Assembly (NCBI GenBank): GCA_031216915.1 | Contig: CM062296.1 | Span: 792,782,823-792,846,822 of the forward strand | DNA from: Pictodentalium vernedei | Lineage: Eukaryota > Mollusca > Scaphopoda > Dentaliida > Dentaliidae | Length of the DNA stretch: 64,000 bases | Direction: 5' to 3' | In this document: positions 1 to 11,527 of the stretch, piece by piece | Numbering within the stretch: position 1 is the first letter of the stretch | Layout of the letters: every line of letters starts with the position of its first letter | Program-made: the position numbers and the translations under genes | The notes under the pieces: generated by a model | Database searches by the model: none | What the model was told of the DNA's origin: nothing | The model's input: the letters and a program-made list of their open reading frames with translations, nothing else

Positions 1-140
1 TGGCACATAGAACACATTGGAACTCAAGGGACGAAAGGTCAGCAACACCATGCTCGAGTGGCGGGAAGGCTGGCACACAGAACACATTGGAACTCAAGGG
101 ACGAAAGGTCAGCAACACCATGCTCGAGTGGCGGGAAGGT
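1..140. repeat. Two-unit 70-bp tandem repeat
   Basis: Positions 1-70 and 71-140 are the same 70-base unit and differ at only about two bases (catag versus cacag, and the last base). The window starts inside or at the edge of the repeat, so there may be more copies upstream. No coding potential is visible. Confidence 0.9.
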
Positions 141-207
141 CAAGATCCAACATTATTTTGACTTGTACTTTATGCCAGTTCAAGTGACATCCATGTGTGT
201 CTGTTTC

Positions 208-545
208 TGTTATTTATTCATTTATTATTTATTTATTAGGGTTTAACGACACTTGTCAAGGTCAGAGTCACTTCGTGCCGGAATCTTTTACAGGTGGAGG
301 AAGCTGGAGTATCAGGTGAGAACCACCGAGCAACGGCGAGCAACTGTCAGACTTCCCAACGTACTAACTCCAAACAAGCAGTGTTAGCATTGGCTGAAGA
401 CAAGTGCAACATCGACGTCAGTACGCCTTAGTACACAGCGCCACCGTGTCCCCATGTGGGCAATTGGGATTAACTGCCTTGCCCATGGGCAGACCGCAGT
501 TGCCTCTGGCGTGGATCGAACCGTGGACCTTTAGGTTTGAAGTCC
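208..545 (-). mobile_element. SINE copy, 5'-truncated tRNA-type head
   Basis: Read on the minus strand, this copy starts inside a tRNA-like head with a box-B-like GGTTCGATCC. It then has the body shared by all SINEs of this window: a CTTGCCC/GGCAAGGCA block, a GTTGCTCGCCGTTGCTCGGTGG block and a CTTCCTCCACC block. It ends in an ATTT-rich tail at about 208-235. The A-box half of the head is missing. Confidence 0.8.
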
Positions 546-1345
546 AATTTTTGGTTCTGTTGAGAAAGTTCCAACATATTAGTGGCTATATTGCACTTAG
601 GGAAATAAGGTTCAGCTTTTGGCTGCTGTGTTCAGATCTATTTGATTAAATTCGAAACTTTATGGACTACAGCGGGTAACAAATTCAACATAAAACTTTT
701 CATTCCAGTATTATATGCCATTTAGCCATAGTTCGGTGGCATCCGTGACCGGGTGGTTACCGTTAATCTTGTTTCCGTTTGTCTCTTCGTATAAAGAAAT
801 GTACAAGGTCCCTCGCAAAGGCGTTTCGAAAGCTTGTAATGTTCTATAAATAGTAACGTAAACAGATCGTAACCAAGTACGCGGCTGTATTATGCAGTCA
901 ACAATAAAATATTTGCAATTGAAATCGCACATTTTGTTCTGTGTGAGACAAAATGCTAAATTATTCACTGGAAATACATCCAAGGGACATTCCAGGTCCC
1001 CTACAAATAAATGTTTCCGTGGGGGTGGGGGGGGGGGGGGGGGGCTGCCCTCTTCTAGGTGACCTTTAATTCGATATACAACACTCCCATCCACACCTGT
1101 CACAAATCTAGACATTCTTGAATCCGACGCTGTTATGAGCTGTTTGATTGCCTATCATCGTCGAGTTTGCAACTACACTACCGTTAATTTTCTGTTATTT
1201 TTCTTTACTCACAAAAACGAAGCATATATTCTTTCGACCTCCAGCTATAGGTATTCCAATCAGGAAGTATTTATTTCGCCTTGAAAACATCAAGATATAA
1301 CACATTAGTGGCATTACGTGACGATATCATAACATTACAGATGTG
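546..1345. other. No gene recognised; contains a poly-G tract
   Basis: About 800 bases without a supportable gene. A G-rich homopolymer tract lies at about 1020-1043. The minus-strand reading frame through it depends on translating this tract as poly-proline and resembles nothing I know. Confidence 0.6.
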
Positions 1346-1697
1346 GCGTGTCTTCATTCATTTATTTATGTATTTATTTTATTTATTTATTGGGATTTAA
1401 CGACACTTTCGACAGCCAGGGTCACCTCGTGTCGGACAGTTTTACGGGTGCAGGAAGCCGGATTACCGGGAAAGAACCACCGCGAAACGGCGATCAACTT
1501 CCAGGCTCCCCAACTCACTAACTCTACACAAGCAGGGTTAGCAATGGTTGAAGAAAGTGCACCATCAACGTGCAGTACTTTCTAGTGCACAGCGCCACCG
1601 TGCCCCCATGCGGACAATCGGGATGAAGTGCCTTGCCCAAGGACCCAACGCAGTTACCCCTGGCCTGGATCGAACCCTGGACCTTTCGTTTTGAAGT
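1346..1697 (-). mobile_element. SINE copy, partial tRNA-type head
   Basis: Same family and orientation as the copy at 208-545. The ATTT-rich tail is at about 1350-1392, followed by the shared body. The head ends at a box-B-like GGTTCGATCC (read on the minus strand) around 1670. The 5' part of the tRNA-like head is missing. Confidence 0.8.
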
Positions 1698-1733
1698 TGC
1701 CGTAAAGGAAGTTTAATAGTATTGCTAAAGTCA

Positions 1734-1954
1734 TTAACCCTTTACTACGAAAAGAAGACGACACCTGCAAACAAAATTCTTGAATAACAAATTGTTTTTA
1801 TTTTTTTTTTTTTTGCGGCAAAAACATAGCTTACGACCCCTCGTTGGAACGAGTTCAACTATGTTACTGAGACAAAAACGAAAAAATAATGAAAATTGAA
1901 TGGTAATTTTGTGAATAGCGCTGGCCGGTTTTGGCGGTTACATTAGAAATATAA
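1734..1954. mobile_element. MITE family A (piggyBac-type), degenerate copy
   Basis: It begins TTAACCCTTTACTACGAAAA at a TTAA site, and keeps the family's CAGACGACAC-like block, the 'GACCCCTCGTTGGAACGAG' segment and the 'GCTGGCCGGTTTTGGC' block near the far end. The right terminus is decayed to ATAA. A TTAA target with CCCTTT termini is the hallmark of piggyBac elements. Compare the cleaner copies at 6373, 40583, 44836 and 59890. Confidence 0.7.
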
Positions 1955-2193
1955 CCCTTTGAACGCGAGGGGGCGTTTTTTTCCGGCCCAGGAACATGAT
2001 ACGTCAATATTGTATTACACAGGATGGCTGCTTGGTGAATGTGTAGAATAGACCAATCAATATTTTCAACGTGCAGCCCATATGCTGCGCGTTGGAAATA
2101 TTAATTGGTATACCTCCAAATAATTAATATGGACTCTTCCAGTTGCTGCCATTGAACTGATATGGAAGATACCACCAGGATTCAAAGGGTTAA
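1951..2193. mobile_element. MITE family B (TTAA, CCCTTTGAA termini)
   Basis: It runs from ATAACCCTTTGAACGCG to TTCAAAGGGTTAA and directly abuts the family-A copy. The centre is a palindrome (AATATTTTCAACGTGCAGC and its complement). Related copies are at 3422-3790 and 37430-37660. The termini suggest piggyBac-type mobilisation. Confidence 0.75.
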
Positions 2194-3218
2194 GGGATAG
2201 AGTGATTCCAGGACATAGAATGGTCGAATCCCTTAAATAATTTGACTAATTGCTTGAGAGTTTAGTCGAGATGTTCAAACATTTAGTGATAAATAGAGGA
2301 TATAGAATGAGTGTTATGGCTACTCGATATTTCAGAAACGAGTCTAAGAATTTTCCGTTTTGCCAAGCCTCTGGCTAGGCAACGGGCAATTCTTTGACGA
2401 GTTTCATAAATACCGAGTGGCCAAACGCGAATTTCATTTTCTGTTTATCATATGACACCTCAGTAGCCAAAAACACATCTTTTAGATAAAAAGGAGTTAA
2501 AGAATGGAATTTCACATTGAACGTCATGCGTCATAAATCAAAACAATATAAATACAATCAAAGTAGAATTAGTTCAACCAAACAGAAAGCGTTCTTTCGA
2601 AATCGACCAATCAAATCAACTAAAGATATTCAGAAGCACTAATAAATAGTTATTGAAAATATGAAATGGTAATAAGTCGAGAAAACGGAGAAGTCATGTG
2701 ATAAAATATTTTTTATGAAACAAAAGTTGAAAACTCCTTATATGAAGCCTCTAGAAGTCTGTTCTTTTAGTTCTCTTTTCATTACACTGTGATGAATGTG
2801 GGAATAGAAATAAGGCATAACGCTATCTCGATCTAACTCAGGCATCTCTATTTGTCTTTTTTCGCGTCGTCGAGCTATAGAACATCAATACGAAATAAGT
2901 TATAGGATAATCACACGACATGTTCTCTTTGTTGATATTCTAAGCCTTGACATCGTTTCTTTGGAAGCTCGCAGGACTGTTTTCCGAGGAAAATTAATTT
3001 TAAAGCTTGGAATTATCAAAGTACTTATTCTCTGACGACCATTTTCGGACAGACAGGTTTGTAGGGGACAATTCAACCCCATTTCCGTCTCCATTAACCC
3101 AATAACAACGTGCCCCGTCCATATATTCTCGTGAGTGTTGATTAAAGATTTTTGTATACCGCGTTGGGTGGGTTTGGTCTATTTGATAATAAAATGGTAA
3201 ACGAAATATGTATCTTAC
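2194..3218. other. No gene recognised (probable transporter intron)
   Basis: This lies 3' of transporter exon 3 on the minus strand, so it is probably intron. A 64-codon minus-strand frame at 2900-3094 has no recognisable match and no convincing splice context. Nothing else is seen. Confidence 0.5.
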
Positions 3219-3373
3219 TTAGAACGAACGTATTGGCATAAGCTCCAATGATAGCAGCACCAATCACAAATCGGAGCACCATAAAAGCTGTAAAACTTGT
3301 AATCCACCTTATACTAATACTGCACGCCAAACTTGTGTACAAAGCAATCAAGGCAGCTGTTTTACGCCCAAAA
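3219..3373 (-). CDS. SLC22-type organic ion transporter, exon 3
   Basis: This 155-nt exon of a major facilitator superfamily transporter is preceded by a tttcag acceptor and followed by a GTAAGA donor. It encodes the signature FGRK at the start of a cytoplasmic loop, then two hydrophobic segments that include LRFVIGA, the conserved pattern around TM3-TM4 of SLC22 (OCT/OCTN/OAT) proteins. Exon 3 of vertebrate SLC22 genes is normally 155 nt, as here. Splicing to the exon at 5664-5767 keeps the frame and rebuilds the G-D-x-FGRK motif. SLC22 proteins move organic cations, carnitine or anions across the plasma membrane; the substrate cannot be told from this piece. Later exons would lie further left on the minus strand and were not found. 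Confidence 0.88.
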
Positions 3374-3421
3374 CTGAAACCATAAAAAGTCAAAGTAATC
3401 TTGGCATAACGGTGGATTTTA

Positions 3422-3790
3422 TTAATCCTTTGAATCCTGGTGGTATCTTCCATGTCACTTCAATGACAGTAATTGGAAGAGGCGATATTCAGTATTTAGG
3501 GGAGTACCAATTAATATTTTCAACGTGCATCCTTCGGGCTGCACGTTGGAAATATTGATTGGTATATTCCATACATTCACCCAGCAACCATCATACTTAA
3601 TAAAATTATAATAATATCCAGGAACATGACACGTCACGATTTCATAAAGTATGATGGCTGCTCAGTGATAGAAATGTGTTGGGTAGAAGATTCAATATTT
3701 TCAATGTCGAAAATACTAAAAGGACTATCCCGAAATAATGAAAATGGACTCTCCCAATTGCTTCCATTGAATTTACATGATACCATCATT
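3422..3790. mobile_element. MITE family B, chimeric head-to-head copy
   Basis: The left half starts TTAATCCTTTGAATCC and contains the family-B central palindrome at about 3508-3560. At about 3618 the sequence switches to a second partial copy that reads from the other terminus ('CCAGGAACATGACACGTCA', 'TTCAATATTTTCAATG', 'ATGGACTCTCCCAATTGC'). The whole lies only about 50 bp upstream of the exon-3 acceptor, so it sits in the transporter intron. Confidence 0.65.
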
Positions 3791-3799
3791 CTGTCAGTA

Positions 3800-4160
3800 G
3801 CGTTTTAGAAGGATTTCCCGAATCAGTCAGAGTGCTAGAGTCATGACATTCATCAGACATCAGGGGAATTATTGATGGTTAATATTTTAACTAAAACAAC
3901 TTATGTATCACACAAATCGCCAGAGAATTTTTTTACAATTCTTTGCACCCAAAATCTATCTTATCGCCCTTCATTCAAATGAACGCCGCAGCTCATTCTA
4001 ATAATGTTTGCGAGACAACAGATGACGTATGTATTCAAAACCAGTTTTTACGAGTACCGCCCTTCTTGTCTGGGGTTAAGGGTAGATACGGTGAACACAC
4101 ACGTGTCGTTATCATTTTCAATACCATTGAAGTTTTCAGATGGCCAGTCAAGATCTAAGG
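3800..4160. other. No gene recognised
   Basis: Intronic sequence of the transporter. A 71-codon plus-strand frame at 3943-4158 has no recognisable domain. Nothing else is seen. Confidence 0.5.
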
Positions 4161-4162
4161 CA

Positions 4163-4443
4163 CATTGAACTCCAAACTGAAAGGTCCAAGGTTCAATACC
4201 CACCAGGGGTGACTATGTTGGGCCCTTGGGCAAGGCACTTAATCCCGATTGGCCGCGTTGAGACACGGTAACGTTGTGTACTAAGGCGTACTGCACGTCA
4301 ATTGTGCTCTTGTCATAAACCAATGCTAACTCTGCTTGTGTGGAGTTACTACATTGGATAGTCTGACAGTTCTCCCAGGGTACTCCGGCCTCCTCCACCC
4401 GTAGGTGACCCTGGCTGCCGAAAGTGTCGTTAAATCCCGCTGA
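4163..4443 (+). mobile_element. SINE copy, plus orientation
   Basis: It starts in a decayed tRNA-like head (AAGGTCCAAGGTTCAATACC), continues through the GGCAAGGCACTTAATCCC block and the shared body, and ends at 'GTGTCGTTAAATCCC' without the ATTT tail. Confidence 0.75.
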
Positions 4444-4558
4444 TTAACGTTGGAGAAATGTGATGTCCCTTCACTCACAATGTTATACAGGTATTCCTTC
4501 TGCCGTTTTGATATTCAAGTCTACCAGTATTGCATTCGCTCGGAAGTAACAACTATTA

Positions 4559-4646
4559 GTTATTCCCAGTTCCTTATTCGACATTCGTTATCAACCGATT
4601 TTATAGATTGATAACCAAAGTCGATTAAGGAACTGGGAATAAGTAA
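4559..4646. repeat. Imperfect inverted repeat (hairpin)
   Basis: The arm GTTATTCCCAGTTCCTTA pairs with TAAGGAACTGGGAATAAGTAAC about 50 bases later, with an inner stem around TTATCAACCG/GATAACC. It is probably a small MITE. Confidence 0.65.
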
Positions 4647-4874
4647 CGGTGATCACGTCCCCTGCATTCGCTTTGGAAACAACAAGCTATTAAAGCAAAA
4701 GTTGGAACCACGCGTAGAAATCGTTACACTATACAGCTGCAGTGCGTTTCCTTCCTAAAGGTAATGCCATCATAAATTCGATCGAATCAAGTGTCGATTG
4801 AGAAACATTTCTCGCCTTGATTTAAAGAAAATGAATATTTATGGGATTTCTCAGATTCAACTGTCTGTAATATA

Positions 4875-5410
4875 CTGAGTGAAAAGAAAGTATAATAGAA
4901 ACAAATGTGAAAACTAGCATAAAGGATGAAATATAATAGTTCTAATGTTGCACGTTTGTGGACAAGAAGTCGTGCAAAGAGTTTAATGACATGTTGTTGT
5001 TGTCCACCCAACCGTATACAATTTTGCTACGGATTTCAAAATAGCACGTGCTACCCGAGAATGTCAAATTGAATGGATGACCGACGATTTTCGTTGTGTT
5101 ATGTTGTGCTAGAGATTCTGGGGTATTGAGAAAACACGCTAGTTTACGTCTTCCGACATTTTCAAAAATGCCAAGGTTAACCGAAAATCAGAGGTTGCGT
5201 GCCATTGGTATGCATGAGGCTGGATACATTCAGATGAGCTCGCTGCTGAGTTCGTAGTCACAGTGGCCACTATTTACCGTCTCATTGGAAGGTATAGACT
5301 ACTGGATATACTGCCGGCCGATCGCGATCAGGTCGACCAAGAATTATGACCCCTGCACAAGACCGACATATCAGGCCGTCTCACTTGGGGTATCGCTTCC
5401 TTCCGGCGAC
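4875..5410 (+). mobile_element. Tc1/mariner fragment, right half deleted
   Basis: After a TA, CTGAGTGAAAAGAAAG matches the left terminus of the element at 34692-36166, and the similarity continues for about 530 bp into the transposase start ('ATGCCAAGGTTAACCGAAAA' at 5168). Stops and small deletions break the helix-turn-helix region. Similarity ends near 5410, before the catalytic domain. It is a dead fragment inside the transporter intron. Confidence 0.85.
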
Positions 5411-5663
5411 ATCCCATTTAAAATCATAACTGGAGAAAACAGTTCTAGAAAATACAATTGAAAAAGTTTTATAGTATTGCCCCAGTCTAAAATATTTCCG
5501 ATACACTACTCCTTCGAAAGAAGAGGCCTAACCTTTTGTGAGGTTGGTAAAGCCAAGCCAAGTTTGCTCACTGCTGGCTCTCAGTTTATGGTTATATTCT
5601 ATACAATTGCGCACAATATGACGAGTTTAGAGAGGAACTAAAACATTTAATATTGATACTTAC

Positions 5664-5767
5664 AAGTCACCGATTATTCCGAATACAAAAGATCCGATCA
5701 GAAACCCAACGAAAAATACCATCTGTCCATGTGCTTTCAATATCGAATCATCGCAAACAAGATTGAA
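5664..5767 (-). CDS. SLC22-type organic ion transporter, exon 2
   Basis: This 104-nt exon is bounded by a tttcag acceptor and a GTAAGT donor. It encodes FNLVCDD, then a hydrophobic stretch with FFVGFLIGSFVFG and IIGD. This is the segment that leads into TM2 and the conserved loop of SLC22 transporters. Exon 2 of vertebrate SLC22 genes is typically 104 nt. It follows in frame from the exon at 24243-24510, whose end encodes the conserved KWVYDK..VTE, and joins in frame to the exon at 3219-3373. About 18.5 kb of transposon-laden intron separates it from the upstream exon. Confidence 0.92.
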
Positions 5768-5799
5768 CTGAAAGAAGTAAAAATTACTTTATAAATGTT

Positions 5800-6372
5800 G
5801 TATTAGTTATAAAATCATACAGTCCCACCGAAGAATTCAACAAATTCAAAATGGGAAGCAAAATCATTAATTATTACTTTAAGAATAGTGTGCAACATTC
5901 ATATCGTGTTCAATGTTTAACAGATCTCAGTGCCAAACATATTATAACAAAATTGTAATTTACTTAACACGACCATCAGACGACATTTATAAATGATTTG
6001 TAATCTTTTTTTCTAAAACATTAACCCTAACCAAAAGTTAGAAGAATAACAAAATGTTAATGGAGATAATATCGAGAATATTTCTTCCAGTGTTCACGAT
6101 GGTAGGGCTTTTTTGGTGCCGAGTGGAGTTTTTGTTCGGTGCCAAATAACTTTTTTGGTACCAAATGAAAGATTTTACTACCATATGGAATTTGATTATA
6201 AATGAGAACTAACTAATCACGTATCGACTCTTTGCTAGAGCATTGCAGATGACGCATTGTGTCACTTAATTATGATATTTTAATTAAGTGTTACCAGGCC
6301 TTTGTAAATATTTTAAGTGCACAAAACCAACATATTGTAAAAATATAGATACTAAAAAAGTACAAGCTATTA
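5800..6372. other. Intron sequence; part duplicated near 31.8 kb
   Basis: No gene is seen. From about 6100 the sequence ('GGTGCCAAATAACTTTTTTG', 'ACCAAATGAAAGATTTTA') is recognisably similar to 31850-32150, as part of a longer paralogous block. Confidence 0.55.
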
Positions 6373-6829
6373 TTAACCCTTTACCTAACGTAACGGCCAA
6401 AACCGGACAGCCCTATTCTCAAAAATCGCCAATTAATTTTCATTATTTTTTTCATTTTTTTGTCTCAAAAACATAGGTTATGACCCCTCGTTGGAACGAG
6501 CTCGTCGAGCTCGTTCCAACGAGGGGTCATAACCTATGTTTTTGAGACAAAAAATGAAAAAAAATAATTATTCAAGAATTATTTTTGCAAGTGTCGTCTG
6601 CTTTTCAGGTTAGCGAAAGGGTTAAGGTTTACAAAATAATTTCATGATTATTATTTACTCTCTGTTTATTCACTCCAAATACACTAGGAGCAAATAATTT
6701 ATTATCATCTAGAAGGAAAACAAAAAAGATGAATAAAAATGAAGTAACAAAGAAATGTTTTGATAAGAATCAGATTAAATGGATAAATTGACAAGAAACA
6801 AAGAACAATGATTATATCAAGCTGTTACC
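6060..6829. repeat. Paralogous block, copy 1 (matches 31850-32970)
   Basis: Patches shared with 31850-32970 appear in the same order: the 'CCAAATGAAAGATTTTA' patch, a TTGCAGATG patch, 'TACCAGGCCTTTGTAAATATTT', and 'AAATGTTTTGATAAGAATCAG' followed by ATTAAATGGATAA. The two copies carry different later insertions (a family-A MITE here, a 310-bp tandem repeat there). This is an old segmental duplication or two copies of an unrecognised transposon. Confidence 0.65.
6373..6625. mobile_element. MITE family A (piggyBac-type)
   Basis: This 253-bp copy has TTAA at both ends and termini CCCTTTACC and GCGAAAGGG. One end carries 'GTAACGGCCAAAACCGGACA', the other 'GCAAGTGTCGTCTGCTTTTC'. The centre is a perfect long hairpin around GAACGAGCTCGTCGAGCTCG, flanked by 'CAAAAACATAGGTTATGACC' and its complement. 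Confidence 0.88.
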
Positions 6830-6868
6830 AATGGAGCCCGGGAAGTGACAGGCTTCTCTCTTTTTTTA

Positions 6869-7322
6869 TTTCGTTTTAACGAAATATTATTTCGAAATAA
6901 CGAAATAATATTTCGAAATAACGAAATAATTATTTCGTTTTAACGGAATATTATTTCGAAATAACGAAATAATATTTTGAAATAACGAAATATTATTTCG
7001 TTTAAACGAAATAATATTTCGAAATAACGAAATATTATTTCGTTTTAACGAAATATTATTTCGAAATAACGAAATAATATTTCGAAATAACGAAATAATT
7101 ATTGCGTTTTAACGAAATATTATTTCGAAATAACGAAATAATATTTTCGAATAACGAAATATTATTTCGTTTAAACGAAATAATATTTCGAAGTAACGAA
7201 ATAATATTTCGAAATAACGAAATAATTATTTCGTTTTAACGTTTTAACGAAATAATTATTTCGTTTTAACGAACTAATTATTTCGTTTTAACGAAATAAT
7301 ATTTCGTTTTAACGAAATAAGT
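6869..7322. repeat. ATTTCG/CGAAAT palindromic array, left arm
   Basis: About 20 repeats of a 20-24-bp palindromic unit (TTATTTCGAAATAACGAAAT and variants with TTTTAACG or TTTAAACG spacers). Each unit is self-complementary, so the array has no fixed orientation. It is mirrored at 12268-12560. Confidence 0.9.
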
Positions 7323-7867
7323 ATCTGTAACGGCAAGCAGGGCCAGATTACACCGCCTCACTACTTTTCGATTGCAAATTCTGCTTACTTAGCTAAGAAT
7401 TCTAGCAAAATATGTATTTGACTCAGTAAAATTAATGACTTCACTTTATTGTGGAATAAATTTAGTGGTATTCACTTGAAGCACTCTCCGATCAATTAAC
7501 GTTACGATCTCTCCGTTTTTCGCGATACGTGTATTACCAGTTTTTTTTGGTGTTGTTCCGTATATCATAGATTGGTTTATCGGTGCAGAAGGAAAGTGAA
7601 GCGGCGGAAAGTCCAAGGGTATCCCCCCCCCCCCACCACACACACACACACATACACACATAGAGAACGACATTATAAGATGCATAGACGTACAGGCCAA
7701 GGTGATTCGATGGGAGGGGAGAGGGGGGGGGGCTGCGAGGTCGGGGAAAATCATCTTTTTCATGCAGTTTTCATAATTTTGGGGCGGGGGGGGGGGGAGC
7801 TTCACTGACATACCTGTAGTGTCAAACATTCAATCTATTGCTTTTAAATAAGGGATACCGCCCCATA

Positions 7868-7985
7868 AGACCAAACTTGGAACAATAGTCCGTAATATTT
7901 TATTTTAAATTTTTTTTGGCATGGTTCGTCTCACAGGACGTGCCACACCAAAAAATTATATTACGGACTTGAGTGCTAGTTTGGA
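7868..7985. repeat. Hairpin with GTCCGTAATAT ends, left arm
   Basis: An inverted repeat runs from AGTCCGTAATATTTTATTT to TTATATTACGGACT, with an inner GTCTCACAGGACGTGCC region, flanked by 'AGACCAAACTTGG' and 'CTAGTTTGGACT'. The same module is at 11528-11640 (as part of the other arm) and, outside the element, at 19354-19430. Confidence 0.75.
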
Positions 7986-8880
7986 CTACAGTCTTATCAG
8001 GATGATAACGCGTCTGATGACTTTGGATACACCGGCCTAACAGTTTTTAAAAAAAATACCCGAGAGAGCATGCCCATGCTGTTGGGAGTGCGGGGAGGGG
8101 GCTATGCCGCCTATAAACATTTCTGTCGGAAAATAATTGATGAATTTGTATGGATCGAAAGCAAACAGCTTCAGAGTTTGAAATGTCAAACAATATATTC
8201 TTAAAGTTATTGACTAAATTCAGCAACTGGACAAGTCACAACTGAGGCACCCGGAGGCTCTAGAATTGTTCTCAGAGCCTCTGACTTAAACAATTTCTCT
8301 AGGGAGCCCCCCCCCCCCCCCAACACCACCAATGGGAGGGGGACATCCCTACCATACACTCTCGCACATCGGTATTGGACACCTCGGAATGCCTTCGGCA
8401 CACACAAAAGTCCTTCCGTCCACCCCCCCCCCCCCCCCCCCATGTCGGATTTTTAAATACAGCTCGCTTCGGACTTGCGGGACAGGGCCGTCATCCCTCA
8501 CTCACCCACCTCGGTTCCACATGCCGCAATGATGCCTGCAGCATCACTTTTCGGTCAAAATCTTCAGCCCTTCTAAAAAAATGCCCGTATGCTTATGATA
8601 AAGTGACGTTCCCCTATAAAGTTGGGGAAACAATTCAAAACGGTTATTTAAAAGGCGTCATTTTCCTGAGTCTGATTGTTCACAATTATTTTTCTCTCTC
8701 AAATAATGGAAGTGAACAATTATACATGCTGATTCATGGAGAAAAATTGGCCGAACACGGCATTTTCTGACATGTTTGCATCCTCCATCACCCCATGCAC
8801 TAACTTATTTATTTCGTTTTAACGAAATAATATTTTGTTTTAACGAAATAATTATTTCGTTTAAACGCACCTTTAGCATA

Positions 8881-9836
8881 AGGGCCTATATAAGTAATGA
8901 AATTTTGTTTATTTCGAAATTTTCACCTCTCATATTCCTTAAATTCAAATTAAATATACACAAATTATACATCAAAATGAAGATTGGGATGTATAGAACA
9001 CGAAACACATATGTAATCAACTCATAGAGTCGACTGTAGGCACCACTGGTTCCTGGAAGTCTGCTACCGTATTCGCACCAGAACTGATAATAAAATAATA
9101 TTTCATCAGAACGACTTGTGGCCAAATGTGCTTCACATATCCAAGAACAAAGCTAGGCATTCAAAACACATTCGAATACAGCGACAGGACTGCATTTTGG
9201 AAAAGGACAACACTGTCTGCATTTTTTATTGAAGATGGTTTCCATGCTCGACAGGCATGCGCAAATCACTCGTTACCACGAATTTCCATCGAAAAACAAA
9301 ATCGCAATTCTGAGAAATTTCAACAGGTATCATGATACCTTGCATTGAATATGGCAACTGTACAATCTCTATCTAATAACGGTATACTGTATGAAGGCGA
9401 TCTTTTTCGTTATTTGATTTTAGACGGCGTTTTTACATGCTTTTTCTGTTCGATGACGTCGACCGGAAATCGAAAGTATACGATACGTAAACAAAAGCAA
9501 AGGCTTTGGAATTTTCCCCAGTGCAGCTCTCTCGCCGTGTTGTGAAGAATTTTGATCCCCTAGCTTTGTTCTTGGATATGTAAAGCACATTTGGCCACAA
9601 GTTGTTTTCGTGAAATATTATTAAATTACCTGTTCTGGTGCGAATACGGCAGCAGACTTCCAGGAACCAGTGGTGCCTACAGTCGACTCTATGAGTTGAT
9701 TACATATGTGTTTCGTGTTCTATACATCCCAACCTTCATTTTGATGTACATTTTGTGTATATTTAATTTGAATTGAAGGAATATCAGAGGTGAGAATTTT
9801 CAAAATAAACAAAATTTCATTACCTATATAGGCCCT
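8881..9836. mobile_element. Nested palindromic element in the foldback centre
   Basis: AGGGCCTATATAAGTAATGA at 8881 and AGGGCCTATATAGGTAATGA (read inward from 9836) are terminal inverted repeats, flanked by TA at 8879-8880 and 9837-9838. The arms match for about 270 bp (to about 9150 and from about 9565), including 'CCAGGAACCAGTGGTGCCTA'. The loop of about 410 bp has no recognisable gene. TA flanks point to a Tc1/mariner-type MITE. Confidence 0.8.
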
Positions 9837-10335
9837 TAAAGTGCCTCGCTATTTTTGGATTGCAAATGCTGCTTGTTTAGCTTAGTAACAAAGTTACGTA
9901 TGCCAAAAATATGAATTTTAGTGATTAAAATTGATGACTTCACTTTATTATGCAATAAATTAAGTCATATTCTCTTGTAACACTCGCAAATCAATTGACG
10001 TTACAATGTTTCCAGTTTTCGCGATATGTGTAAGGAAGAATATTTTCAGTGCCTCCTTTTTCGAGAGCTTCCATTATCGGCCCCGTTTTGTGATTTCTGG
10101 CAGATTGTTTTTATAACTCTGTGACAATCATAGCCAAACGTCGGTAGGTTTTTTTTTACCTGAAGCATCTCGATGATGACTCACGGGTTGTCGGGAGGGT
10201 GTAGTTAAAACTTGATTTTCCTGCATTCGAAAGTTTTGGCGATAGACAGATTGGTAGAAAGTAGTTGTTGCAGAGATACATATTTTGAAAGGCGCGCCAA
10301 CATTTCTCGGCTGACTCAGGGTGTAGTGTTTTCAT

Positions 10336-10655
10336 TTCGACACTTTCGACAGCCATGGTCACCTCGCGTCGGACAGTTTTATGGGTGGAGGAAGCCAGAG
10401 TACGCGGAGAGAATCACCGAACAACGGCGAGCAACTGCCAGACTCCCCAACGTACTAACTCCATACAAGCAGGGTTAGCACTGGTTGAAGACAAGTGCGC
10501 AATCGACGTACACGGCACCACCATGCCCCCACATGGGCAATCGGGATGTACTGCCTTGCCCTAGGACACAACGCAGTACCCCCTGGCGGGGATCGAACCG
10601 TGGACATTTCGGTGTAAAGTCCAAGGCGTTACCCCTGAGACATCGCGCCCCCACG
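10336..10655 (-). mobile_element. SINE copy, tRNA-type head, no tail
   Basis: On the minus strand it starts GGGGGCGCGATGTCTCAGGG (A-box region), has a box B GGTTCGATCC, then the shared SINE body, and stops near 10336 without the ATTT tail. It lies inside the foldback element and must be younger than that part of it. Confidence 0.8.
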
Positions 10656-11527
10656 TAATGTATTAAATATCATCGAATCAATATACCTTCTAACCGTCGT
10701 GAAGTTGTGAATCTTTTCAATTTAGTGTTGCATCGAGTCCGCAGTATTGGTAGGGACGGCGGGGGTAGGGAAGATTTCGGGGCGGCGGTGGCGCTAAAAT
10801 CAGTTTTATAGTGTACAGAAAATACTCTTGGTGAGCTGCAATTGTACTCAGTTAAAACGAAATAATCATTTCATAAAAACGAAATAAATAAGTTAGTTCA
10901 TGGGGTGATGGAGGATGCAAACATGTACTAAAAAATTCTGTCGATTTTTCCCCATGAATAATTCTTTACTTTCGTTACTTACAATCAGACTCTGGAAAAT
11001 TAGGCCGTTTAAACAAACGTTTTGAGTTTTTTTTCCAACCATTTAGGGGGAAACGTCATTTTATCATAGTCGTAGGATCAATTATTTTAGAAGGGGCTGG
11101 AAGATTTTTTCCGGCATCATTGAGGGACGTTGAAACGAAGTGGAAGACCGGGGACTGGCTGCCTTCTACCGCAGGCCCGAAGCCAGTCGTATTTAAAAAC
11201 CCAACATAGAGGAGAGGGTGGGGGCGGGCGGATTTTTGTGTGCCGAAGGCATACCTGAGGTATCCAACACAGTGGTGGGGGGGGGGGGGGTGTATGCAAA
11301 ATCTGAAGCTGTTTGCTTTCGATTCATACAAATTCAGCAATTATTTTCCGACAGAAATGTTTCTAGGCAGCGGCGGCGGTGGTTCCCCCCCCCCCCCCCG
11401 CCTCCCGCACCCCAAATAGCATGGGGGCATGCATGCTCTCCCGGGAAATGTTTAGAAATAAACTGTTACGCACGTGTATCCAAAGTCATCAGACGCGTTT
11501 TCACTCTGATAAGACTGAAGTCCAAAC

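Noticed and set aside
711-1115. 134-codon minus-strand gene
   Set aside because: It depends on translating a homopolymer G tract into poly-proline and resembles no protein.
6869-7322. CRISPR array
   Set aside because: Repeats are contiguous, self-complementary and lack unique spacers; this is a eukaryotic palindromic satellite-like array.
8207-8770. Overlapping frames around C runs
   Set aside because: They are proline/glycine runs from homopolymers in the foldback arm, with different frames open on both strands.
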